Assembly (NCBI GenBank): GCA_029237915.1
Contig: JAQWHD010000065.1
Span: 94,354-158,353, forward strand
Origin: Thalassotalea sp.
GTDB taxonomy: Bacteria > Pseudomonadota > Gammaproteobacteria > Enterobacterales > Alteromonadaceae
Reading direction: 5' to 3'
Length of the DNA: 64,000 bases
The notes under the pieces were generated by a model. The model made no database searches. It saw nothing but the letters and a program-made list of their open reading frames with translations, and was not told the origin of the DNA. Positions 56,690 through 64,000 of the stretch are shown one piece after another (the first letter of the stretch is position 1; every line of letters begins with the position of its first letter). The position numbers were made by a program, and so were the translations under genes.

Positions 56690-57716
56690 TATAACGCCTT
56701 ACTTTAGCACCGATGTAATTAGTGAGTGTTAGAGGTAGAAATGCCCAAACTTTAGCTAATAAGGTTCTTAACTCTGAGTGCGAGGTTGTAGGGTTTGTTA
56801 CTGTTGTTTGTGGGTGAGTGTGCCATTGCAAAGTGCAGGGTTGTGCTCCCCATTGTTTTTTGAATTTATAGGTGTTTTCGGCAAAACTAGAACGACCAAA
56901 GTCGAAGTGACTACTGCGTTTTTCAACAGCTAAACTGAGCATTTTAAAATACAGTAGCATATTCGCATTGCTAGAATTGAACTCTCTTAAACTAGATGCC
57001 CAAGGTACTGAACAAAGCTGTCCTGAATTAATCATTATGCTAGCGGCAATTGCCTGCTCGTCTAACTTTATAACCACAATGTGAATATCGTTTTGGTAAT
57101 GTTGTTTTATACTTTTAAACCATGACAACGTATGAACGGGAGAGCCAAGTGCTTTCATATTTTGGCAATACACTCTATAGAAGTCAGTTAAGCTATGCTT
57201 TTGGTTAATTTCATGAGTTAAGTTGTTTTTCTCAGCTTTTCTGATCTGGCTGCGTACTTTTGCTTTAAAGTTATTCCAAAGTTCATCAACTGTACTTGGC
57301 AAATTTAAAATCATTCTAACTTTTGTGCCCGGGCTGACTTTTGCATCACATACCGTATTCAGACTTTCGCTATCTCTTATCTGCCACTCATTAATATTAT
57401 CATCAGTCATTCGTATTTTTGCTGTTGCCAATAACTCTTTGGTTATTTCTGCTGAATCTGTAAGTGCGCCGCCAACATCGCAATAAGGTAGTGAGCAATA
57501 ACTTTGTTTGCCCAGTATGGTTTTAAAAATAGCTATGGGGAGCACGCCAACTATTTTAGAGTTGTCGATAGCGAGTAAATAAGGGCAAGTTAATTGATAT
57601 GCAGACTCTAATGTGCGCTTGTAGGCAAGCAAATGGTAAGGGCTGGCTTCAGTATGTTTTTTTACATACTGATCCCATACTAAGTAGTACTGCTCTGTTA
57701 GCGTTATTATTTGCAA
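56679..57716 (-). CDS. FemAB-like XrtA/PEP-CTERM-system-associated protein
   Basis: 345 residues. FemAB/GNAT pattern: YHLLAYKRTLESAYQLTCPY, LPYCDVGGALTD, FKAKVRSQIRKAEKN (conserved RxxIRKAxK), SHFDFGRSSFAENTYKFKKQ. It matches the exosortase-A-associated FemAB family (TIGR03019-like), known only by genomic association. It may add an amino acid or acyl group to an exported polymer. Transcribed alone on the minus strand. Confidence 0.88.
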   Translation of the reverse strand: MQIITLTEQYYLVWDQYVKKHTEASPYHLLAYKRTLESAYQLTCPYLLAIDNSKIVGVLPIAIFKTILGKQSYCSLPYCDVGGALTDSAEITKELLATAKIRMTDDNINEWQIRDSESLNTVCDAKVSPGTKVRMILNLPSTVDELWNNFKAKVRSQIRKAEKNNLTHEINQKHSLTDFYRVYCQNMKALGSPVHTLSWFKSIKQHYQNDIHIVVIKLDEQAIAASIMINSGQLCSVPWASSLREFNSSNANMLLYFKMLSLAVEKRSSHFDFGRSSFAENTYKFKKQWGAQPCTLQWHTHPQTTVTNPTTSHSELRTLLAKVWAFLPLTLTNYIGAKVRRYISL

Positions 57717-57971
57717 GATTAGCTAAACCTGAATTGAATGATGTGCATTGTTGTTAGGTATCTTTTTTATTGTCATTTATGTTTATCTTTAAAGTGTAGA
57801 TGTATTTTTTAAAATTAGTAAAAACGATTTAAATTAAGTTGTTAGCTATAACTATTTTATTTTTTAAAGCCCCTGTTTTTTTAAATTATTCCTCTATACT
57901 TAGTAGATTATTTGAACAATATAACGCGCAAAAAATACAATCAGCGCTCAGTCATTATTAAGGGAGTTATA

Positions 57972-60731
57972 ATGAGAGTCTCACAAATTTTTCCTGTTTT
58001 ATTTCTAAGTTTGTTTACTTTAGTTGCTTGTGATGTGTCTAAATCATTAGAGCAACATCAAGCTGATGCACAGCAAAGTATGGAAAATAATGATTATAAA
58101 ACTGCGATAATTTCTTTAAAAAATGCACTGCAAAGCCATCCAGAAGATGCTAAAAGTCGATACTTATTGGGTAAAAGTTACCTGCGCAGTGGTGATGTAA
58201 ATGGTGCTAAGAAAGAATTTAATCGAGCCTTAGAGTTAGGCTTTGATATCAATTTAATTCAACCACTCTTGGTTCGTTGCGATCTGTTTATTGGCGATGT
58301 TAACAATTTAACCGATGAAAAAGAGCAGCCTGTAATTCTATCTAGCGAGACTCAAATTGAAGTAAATGCGATTTCTGGTATTGGCTTAAGTTATCTTGGT
58401 GTGCCGCAAATTGGGCAACCATTATTGGCAGAAACTCTACAAAGTGATTTGCAGGATAATTTTTATTTTAAGTTAGCAAAAGCTTGGGTGGCAGGTAATA
58501 ACGATCAGGTAGAGCAAGCAATTGTACTGGCCAAAAGCCTAATTATTGATGATTCTGAATTTAAAGATGCACAGTTGTTATTAGCTAATCTTTATATCGT
58601 TAACCGTCAGTATGATTTAGCTATCAAACAGTTGGAGAGCTATATCGATGTTCTGCCACACAATTATTTAGTGCGACTAACCTATATTTCAGTTTTATTG
58701 CAAAAAGGGCAAATTGATGACGCCGAAAAACAAGCCGACTTTATGTTATCAAAGTTTCCTAATGCTTGGTTTGCTAATGAGTTGAAAGCAGAAATTAGTT
58801 TACGACAACAGCGCTACAAAGATGCTGCCGAATATGCTGGTATTGCATTAACGAATCGTCCTGGCTTATTTAAATCGAATCTAATTGCCGGTATTGGCTT
58901 TTATCAATCTAATAATAATGAAATGGCTTTTCATCACTTAGCCTTAATCGAGTCTAGGCTACCGGTAAATCATTTTGGCCATCAAATATTGACCACAGTA
59001 AAATTGCGGTTAGGTTATACCGAAGATGCAATTACAGCAATCGATGCGATCGAAGATTTAACTGAAGATGAATTTTCACTTCTAGCCAATGCCAGTGTTG
59101 CCCTTATTCGAAGTGGTGATAATGAAAAAGCGCAAGAATATATTAAGCGCATGGATAGCATCGAAAGTTCTGACAGTAATATCCTCAGCAAACGTGGCGT
59201 TTTTAAGCTTTCAGTGAATGATCAAAGTGGTATTCAAGACTTAGAACAAGCAATTGAAATAAATCCGGAATATGATAATGCCCGCTTAGCACTGCTTTAT
59301 AACTACATTAGAAATAACAAGTTTGAGCAAGCAATGAGTATAGCCAGTGCTTGGATTACTCAGTTTCCCACTAAAGACGGTGGCTACTTAGCACAAGGCT
59401 TAGTGTGGCGTAAACAAGGCAAGTTGGTGGAGGCTAGTAAGTCATTCAACCAAGCATTACAGCAAGTGCCGAACAGTTTAGGTGCGCTTTATAATTTAGC
59501 ATCTTTAGATGTAGCTAATAAGCAATATCAATCAGCGTTTCACTCTTTGCAAACCTTGCTAGAGTTAAGCTCTAACCATGAAGGTGCTTTAAGGTTATTG
59601 GTTGCCATTAGTGATAAGTTAGATGATGATTTAGAAGCGATTCGCTTTATTGATTCTTTAATTTTAACTAATCCAGAAGATGTTGGTTTACAGCTTAGTA
59701 AAGCCAAAGTTTTAGTAAAAAATGGCAAGTTAGATCAAGCAGTTACATTACTCGCTAAGCTAGAATCTTCTCAAAATGAAAACCTAGCATTTTTAAACCT
59801 CTATGGAAGCCTTTCGTTAACAGACAATAAATTTGAATTAGCTGAGCGAATTTTTAAACAGTTAGTAAAGATTTCACCTAATTCATTTTCTGGCCATATT
59901 GGTCTACTCTCAGTTTACGAAGCTCAGCAAAATTATCAGCAAGCTTATACTCAAGTTAAAAAGTCACAGTTAGTATTTCCAACCAAATTAGAGTTGCGTT
60001 TATACGAGGTGCATTATTTATTGAAGGCTAAATCCTACCCGCAAGCAAAATTAATGCTAGATAAAATTGATGCAAAACAAGTAGATGAAACTCACTATCT
60101 GACTTTAAAGGTACAGTATTATGTGCAGGTTGGTGAATTCGAGTCGGCAGTTAAATACTCCAGAGAGCTCTATAACAAGGCACCTGATCACGTAAATAGT
60201 TTATTATTTGCGCAAGTATTACAAAAATCGGGTAATAGGTCTGATGCATTAGCTGTTGTTGAAAAAAGCATTAGTAAATTTGGTGTCACATTACCCTTAG
60301 AAAATTTAAGAGCCGAACTTAACGTTGATACTAATCCCGAACAATCACTAGCTTATTATCAAAAGCTAGCCAAAGATAATCCGAAAAATTTTATTGTATT
60401 AAATAATTTGGCTTGGTCAGCAATTATGGCTGATGACTATCAATTAGGATTAGCGAGTGCAGAAAAGGCATTATTACTTGCCCCTAAACAGCCACAAGTT
60501 CTAGATACTTTAGCTGTGGCGCATATTAAATTGGGTCAATATAAAGAAGCTGAAGTTATTTTAGAGGGCGTTATTGAGAAATTACCTAGTGATAATTCTG
60601 TAGCACTGCATTATGCCGAGGTGTTAATACGCTTAAGTAAATTCCCCCAAGCCCAGGAAATACTCAACACTCTAGATAATAGTACTCAAAAGCAGGAATT
60701 AGCGAACTTAATGGCTGAGTTAAAAGGCTAA
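57972..60731 (+). CDS. prsT: XrtA/PEP-CTERM-system TPR-repeat lipoprotein PrsT
   Basis: 919 residues from the ATG at 57972, preceded by AAGGGAG; an earlier in-frame TTG at 57912 lies before the SD. Lipobox LVAC at about residue 20. More than fifteen TPR units run through the protein (for example AKSRYLLGKSYLRSGDVNGA, LGALYNLASLDVANKQYQSA, VLDTLAVAHIKLGQYKEAE). PrsT is a hallmark of exosortase-A EPS systems and probably scaffolds the periplasmic export complex. It is followed by a protease gene after one base. Confidence 0.94.
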   Translation: MRVSQIFPVLFLSLFTLVACDVSKSLEQHQADAQQSMENNDYKTAIISLKNALQSHPEDAKSRYLLGKSYLRSGDVNGAKKEFNRALELGFDINLIQPLLVRCDLFIGDVNNLTDEKEQPVILSSETQIEVNAISGIGLSYLGVPQIGQPLLAETLQSDLQDNFYFKLAKAWVAGNNDQVEQAIVLAKSLIIDDSEFKDAQLLLANLYIVNRQYDLAIKQLESYIDVLPHNYLVRLTYISVLLQKGQIDDAEKQADFMLSKFPNAWFANELKAEISLRQQRYKDAAEYAGIALTNRPGLFKSNLIAGIGFYQSNNNEMAFHHLALIESRLPVNHFGHQILTTVKLRLGYTEDAITAIDAIEDLTEDEFSLLANASVALIRSGDNEKAQEYIKRMDSIESSDSNILSKRGVFKLSVNDQSGIQDLEQAIEINPEYDNARLALLYNYIRNNKFEQAMSIASAWITQFPTKDGGYLAQGLVWRKQGKLVEASKSFNQALQQVPNSLGALYNLASLDVANKQYQSAFHSLQTLLELSSNHEGALRLLVAISDKLDDDLEAIRFIDSLILTNPEDVGLQLSKAKVLVKNGKLDQAVTLLAKLESSQNENLAFLNLYGSLSLTDNKFELAERIFKQLVKISPNSFSGHIGLLSVYEAQQNYQQAYTQVKKSQLVFPTKLELRLYEVHYLLKAKSYPQAKLMLDKIDAKQVDETHYLTLKVQYYVQVGEFESAVKYSRELYNKAPDHVNSLLFAQVLQKSGNRSDALAVVEKSISKFGVTLPLENLRAELNVDTNPEQSLAYYQKLAKDNPKNFIVLNNLAWSAIMADDYQLGLASAEKALLLAPKQPQVLDTLAVAHIKLGQYKEAEVILEGVIEKLPSDNSVALHYAEVLIRLSKFPQAQEILNTLDNSTQKQELANLMAELKG

Positions 60732-60732
60732 T

Positions 60733-61521
60733 ATGAATGTGCTTAAAGTGTATGGACTTATTGCCTTATACCTATGCTTAAGCGCTTGTGTGAATGCTTT
60801 AGAGCCATTAGTTAATACAATCACAAAGATTAAGCCTGCAATCGTCGGCGTCGGTGTATTTACTGCTAATGGGCAACCACAAAATAAACTTTATGGTACG
60901 GGATTTGTGATTGGCAATGGTAAGTATATTGTGACGAATCACCATGTTGTCCCTAAAGAAAATAATTTGCAGGCTAATCAATCCCGAGTTGTTTTTTCAG
61001 GTTCAGGCAAATATAACAAAATACATAAAGTGAAATTAATCGCTTGGTCAAAAAAATATGATTTAGCCGTCTTAGAGCTTGTTAGCTCTAACTTACCGGC
61101 GTTAAATTTAGCATCAGCAGACTTTATGCCGGAAGGCAGTAATATTGCTTTTACAGGCTTCCCAATTGGAGCCGTTTTGGGTCTTTACCCTGTCACTCAT
61201 CAAGGACTTGTCTCTAGTATTACTCCAGTGATTATTCCTGCAAATAATGCCGGCGCATTAACTCCTGAAATGATCAAGGTACTTAAAGACCCTTATCTGG
61301 TTTATCAGTTAGACGCTACCGCATATCCTGGCAATAGTGGCAGTCCTGTTTATATGAAGGATACGGGAGAAGTGATTGCGGTGATAAATAAAACATTTAT
61401 TCAACAAAGCAAAGAAGCGGCGTTAAGTAACCCAAGTGGCATTACCTACGCAATACCAATTAAATACTTATACCAAGTGTTGAAATCTCATAATATTGAG
61501 CTTGATAGCTCTGCTCTTTAA
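60733..61521 (+). CDS. trypsin-like serine protease
   Basis: 262 residues. Signal sequence ending at LSACVNA; Cys19 could be a lipobox. Catalytic triad: His71 in YIVTNHHVVPK, Asp110 in KKYDLAVLEL and Ser202 in AYPGNSGSPVY. There is no PDZ domain, so it is shorter than DegP or DegS. It forms an operon with prsT and may mature exported or PEP-CTERM proteins. Confidence 0.88.
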   Translation: MNVLKVYGLIALYLCLSACVNALEPLVNTITKIKPAIVGVGVFTANGQPQNKLYGTGFVIGNGKYIVTNHHVVPKENNLQANQSRVVFSGSGKYNKIHKVKLIAWSKKYDLAVLELVSSNLPALNLASADFMPEGSNIAFTGFPIGAVLGLYPVTHQGLVSSITPVIIPANNAGALTPEMIKVLKDPYLVYQLDATAYPGNSGSPVYMKDTGEVIAVINKTFIQQSKEAALSNPSGITYAIPIKYLYQVLKSHNIELDSSAL

Positions 61522-61525
61522 TAGG

Positions 61526-62299
61526 CTATTCGCCCTCAGATCTATCCGATAGCAACTTAGCTTGCTGAGCTACTCGAATAGGGTGATCCTTAGGTAGCAT
61601 TTCAGAAATAGATATCAGCTCAATATCTTTATCGGCAAGTAGAGGGATCATTCTTTCTAAAACGCGGATCGTTTCTGGATGAGGGTGAGCAATAGCGACG
61701 ACTATACCATCTCTTTTACTCATTCTAATTAGCTTTAAAAACTGTTTCTCAATGTAAGCTTCATTAATTTCATTATCTAAAAAAATATTACGATGTAAGC
61801 TAGGGATGCCAGCTTGTTGGGCTATGTATTCAGCTTGTGAATATTGACTAGTTTTAGAGTCTAAAAAGAATAGATCGTTTTCTTTTAAAAACTGCATAGT
61901 CCAGCCCATTGGTTCAGACATTTGGGTGAGTTTGCTGCCCATGTGATTATTAATGCCAATGACATGTGGAATATCAGCTATTGAGGCGGCTAAAGAGCTT
62001 TGCACGCTTTGCTCGGACATATTTGCGGTTACTGCTCCAGGTCCTAGAGTTAGGTTATTTATAGACTCCATTGGCACATGCAATAAAATTTCACGATTTT
62101 GTTTATTGCCTTGCTCGGCAAGAGATCGACCAAAAGGAGTGTGTGGTAAGACTGAAAAAGTAACTTGATTAGGTAAGGATAATGCTGATTTGTCTGTAGC
62201 ACGATAACCTATATCATCAATTACGATGGCAATTTTGTCTGAATCAAACGCAAAAGCCTGGCTTGAAACAAAAATAACAAGAGAGAAAAAAATACGCAC
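61526..62299 (-). CDS. divergent polysaccharide deacetylase family protein (YibQ-like)
   Basis: 257 residues. Signal peptide (ends AFAFDSDK), then IAIVIDDIGYRATD and SVLPHTPFGRSLAEQG, NREILLHVPMES, GINNHMGSKLTQ, FFLDSKTSQYS and AIAHPHPETIRVLE, the DUF610/divergent deacetylase pattern. In E. coli and relatives yibQ follows envC, which is also nearby here but separated by the RDD gene. It probably acts on periplasmic glycans; its activity is not known. Confidence 0.9.
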   Translation of the reverse strand: MRIFFSLVIFVSSQAFAFDSDKIAIVIDDIGYRATDKSALSLPNQVTFSVLPHTPFGRSLAEQGNKQNREILLHVPMESINNLTLGPGAVTANMSEQSVQSSLAASIADIPHVIGINNHMGSKLTQMSEPMGWTMQFLKENDLFFLDSKTSQYSQAEYIAQQAGIPSLHRNIFLDNEINEAYIEKQFLKLIRMSKRDGIVVAIAHPHPETIRVLERMIPLLADKDIELISISEMLPKDHPIRVAQQAKLLSDRSEGE

Positions 62300-62540
62300 A
62301 GGATAATTCTTATTTTTATTAATTAGTTAAATGCTAATACTGAAATTAGACATTCAGGTTTATGATGATCAGAATAACAAGTATTGATGACAAAATCGAT
62401 TAACTTAACGTTAAATTAATGAAATTATAACAAGCCCTTTATATTCAAGGGTTACAGAAGGTAATAGGTTGATTACAGCTTGATTACAATTGTCTGTAGC
62501 AGTAAAGTAAGTTAAAGAATCCTAGTTTTGTGAATAAAAT

Positions 62541-63125
62541 ATGAACAATGTGGTTTACGCCAATTCAATACAGCGCTTATTTGCTAATGCAATCGATGGT
62601 TTATTAATTTTAATCCCAATGCTGATAATCAGTAGCTTGGCTTTTATCGATATTTCTATTGCGATTGTAGCAATGTTATTTAGTCATTTAGCCTATTGGT
62701 CATATAGTTACTATTTTCATTCTCGATTTGGAGCAACCCTAGGTAAGCATATTATGGGTATTCAAATCTTGTCTGTTGAACTGAGAAGAATTGATAATAA
62801 GGTTGCTTTTAAACGAGGAATGGTCGATTTAGTATTTGCTATCACGGGAGCGTTTTTTGCTCTAACTGCAATCTATCAAGTTGAATTTAATCACTTTAGT
62901 AGTCTTACCTTTTTTGCTCGAGAAGAATATCTCGCTAGCTTAGCTCCTGAGCAAGCTTTAGTTTGTGCACAGTTGTTTTCTTTCTGGCTAATGAGTGAAT
63001 TTATTGTGATGTTATTTAATAAGCGCAAGCAGGCAACGCAAGACTGGTTTGCCGGGACAGTAATTGTAGTAAAGGCTTCACTTAATGATTCAAAGCAAAA
63101 TAAATTAATAATAGAACAATGCTAG
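62541..63125 (+). CDS. RDD-family membrane protein
   Basis: 194 residues. The RDD domain starts at RLFANAIDGLLILIPMLII (Arg and Asp), then YYFHSRFGATLGKHIMGIQI and FKRGMVDLVFAITGAFF. About four membrane helices; the end has TQDWFAGTVIVVKA, the typical RDD closing motif. Such proteins are small membrane proteins, some linked to ion transport, most unknown. It lies between yibQ-like and envC on the opposite strand, with tandem repeats starting at its stop codon. Confidence 0.9.
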   Translation: MNNVVYANSIQRLFANAIDGLLILIPMLIISSLAFIDISIAIVAMLFSHLAYWSYSYYFHSRFGATLGKHIMGIQILSVELRRIDNKVAFKRGMVDLVFAITGAFFALTAIYQVEFNHFSSLTFFAREEYLASLAPEQALVCAQLFSFWLMSEFIVMLFNKRKQATQDWFAGTVIVVKASLNDSKQNKLIIEQC

Positions 63126-63155
63126 AAACTAGAAACTAGAAACTAGAAACTAGAA
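63123..63155. repeat. 7-bp tandem repeat, 4.7 copies of TAGAAAC
   Basis: TAGAAAC is repeated from 63123 to 63155 with no mismatch. The first copy supplies the TAG stop codon of the RDD gene, so copy changes would not alter the protein. Possible relic of slippage or of a mobile insertion. Confidence 0.9.
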
Positions 63156-63165
63156 GGTTGAGGAA

Positions 63166-63191
63166 TGGACTGACCCCAAGATAGTGGACAC
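63166..63191. mobile_element. possible IS3-type terminal repeat relic
   Basis: TGGACTGACCCC followed by AAGATAGTGGACAC resembles the terminal inverted repeats of IS3-family elements (TGGACTGACCCC...GTGGACAC type). No transposase is nearby and the matching far end was not found, so this would be a solo end. It lies five bases after the envC stop. The match is from memory of such ends, not from an alignment. Confidence 0.35.
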
Positions 63192-63196
63192 TTATC

Positions 63197-64000
63197 CTAC
63201 TTACACCAAAGTTTTGGATTGACTGGCTTACCTTTATGGCGAATTTCAAAATATAGGCCGGTTTGACTTTGACCACCACTTTGACCAACAAGTGCTATTG
63301 GCTCGCCAATTTCAACTCTATCGCCAACGCTTTTAAGTAAAGCTTGGTTATGACCATATAAACTCATATAGCCTTCACCGTGATCTAACACGATAACTAA
63401 ACCATAGCCTTTAAGCCAGTCGGCAAACAGTACAGTACCATTATGTATTGCAGTAACATCACGTCCTAAACGAGAACTTAACTGCACCCCTTTCCAGCGT
63501 AAGTAACCTTGTTTTTTCGTGCCAAATCTATGGGTTAGAGTGCCTTTAACCGGCCAGCGTAATTTATTCTTTAATTTACTTAAGCCTTTTAACTCTCGCT
63601 CTTTTTGCAGTTGCGCTTGTATTCTTGCTAACGCTTGAATTAGTGATTTTTCTTCACCCTCTAATTTGTTTAAACGTTGTTTACTCGATAATATTTGTGA
63701 ATTTAATGTCTTAAGTGTTTGTTTTCGGCTGATACGTTGGCCTTCTAACGCTTTTTTTTCAGCAAGTTGCTTATCGACCAAGCCTTGTAGTTTTTGCGCT
63801 TGCTGTAATTGTTGTTGTTCAACTGATTTTAATTCGGTGATGGTGTCTTTAAATTTATCAATACTTTCAATACGTGCATCGTTTAGATATTGGTAATACG
63901 TTAAAGTACGATCAACGTTATTCGGACCTTGTTGGTTTAATAACAGTTTTAAATAATCATGATGTCCGGCAGAGTAGGCACTACGGATTTGTTCAGCTAA
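63197..64000 (-). CDS. envC: murein hydrolase activator EnvC, C-terminal part (5' truncated by window)
   Basis: The frame runs open to the window edge, so the N-terminus is missing; 267 residues are visible. A long coiled coil (segments GHHDYLKLLLNQQGPNNVDR and QQQLQQAQKLQ) leads into the LytM/M23-like domain (WPVKGTLTHRFG, SLYGHNQALLKSVGDRVEIG, VGQSGGQSQTGLYFEIRHKG). The zinc-binding His/Asp set of true M23 peptidases is degraded: the usual HxH before FEI is GLYFEI here. This fits EnvC, which lacks hydrolase activity and activates the amidases AmiA/AmiB at the division septum with FtsEX. Confidence 0.92.
   Translation of the reverse strand, partial: LAEQIRSAYSAGHHDYLKLLLNQQGPNNVDRTLTYYQYLNDARIESIDKFKDTITELKSVEQQQLQQAQKLQGLVDKQLAEKKALEGQRISRKQTLKTLNSQILSSKQRLNKLEGEEKSLIQALARIQAQLQKERELKGLSKLKNKLRWPVKGTLTHRFGTKKQGYLRWKGVQLSSRLGRDVTAIHNGTVLFADWLKGYGLVIVLDHGEGYMSLYGHNQALLKSVGDRVEIGEPIALVGQSGGQSQTGLYFEIRHKGKPVNPKLWCK

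Noticed and set aside
63197..63781. EnvC as an active M23 peptidase
   Set aside because: The zinc-ligand set is degraded (GLYFEI in place of HxHFEI), fitting an amidase activator.

Overview
The window reads as chromosome of a low-GC marine gammaproteobacterium of the Alteromonadales, most like Colwellia/Thalassotalea (Colwelliaceae). This rests on AT-rich coding, the neighbourhoods DeoR regulator-glmS, ccoG-srkA-dsbA and envC/yibQ-like, an OsmC-YcaO fusion, and a full XrtA (exosortase A) exopolysaccharide locus with the PrsK/PrsR two-component pair. The species assignment is inference; no 16S gene is present.

Layout. 1-2842: end of a redox operon (DUF1592/1588/1585-type protein with a c-heme motif, Tat-exported DUF1552 protein, cytochrome b562, cytochrome b561). 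3053-6879: OsmC-YcaO fusion, cold-shock protein, metallo-beta-lactamase-fold lipoprotein. 7052-9737 (minus): glmS and its DeoR-type regulator, with repeat-rich control regions. 9953-12178: hutG-hutF, the last two steps of the five-step histidine degradation route, behind a perfect HutC-type palindrome. 12235-18136: a small hypothetical gene, ccoG-srkA-dsbA, a small membrane protein, a TVP38/DedA-like protein and a protein with two SSB-like OB folds. 18458-18534: tRNA-Arg(CCG).

18718-61521 is one large exopolysaccharide/exosortase locus. A conserved left core holds PrsK, PrsR, the XrtA-associated ATPase, an outer-membrane beta-barrel, tyrosine autokinase, chain-length regulator, export lipoprotein, initiating glycosyltransferase, polysaccharide deacetylase and exosortase XrtA. 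A conserved right edge holds a FemAB-like protein, the PrsT TPR lipoprotein and a trypsin-like protease. Between them, about 31.9-56.7 kb, lies a variable AT-rich interior: glycosyltransferases, flippase, polymerase/ligase, three sulfotransferases, acyltransferases, an asparagine-synthase-like amidotransferase, a TagB/TagF-like glycerophosphotransferase, a PcRGLX/YetA-like protein, a beta-helix protein and an unrecognised lipoprotein. The parts suggest a sulfated and otherwise decorated surface polysaccharide built by a Wzx/Wzy-type route, with XrtA processing PEP-CTERM proteins encoded elsewhere. An octanucleotide tandem repeat (11.5 copies of 8 bp) in a divergent intergenic region of this interior is a good candidate for a phase-variation switch.

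61526-64000: yibQ-like deacetylase and the C-terminal part of envC, separated by an RDD-family gene, a 7-bp tandem repeat and a possible insertion-sequence end. No CRISPR array, prophage or intact transposase was found. Strongest items for follow-up: the repeat-controlled sulfated-glycan region, the DUF1552/b562/b561 operon and the tandem-OB SSB-like protein.
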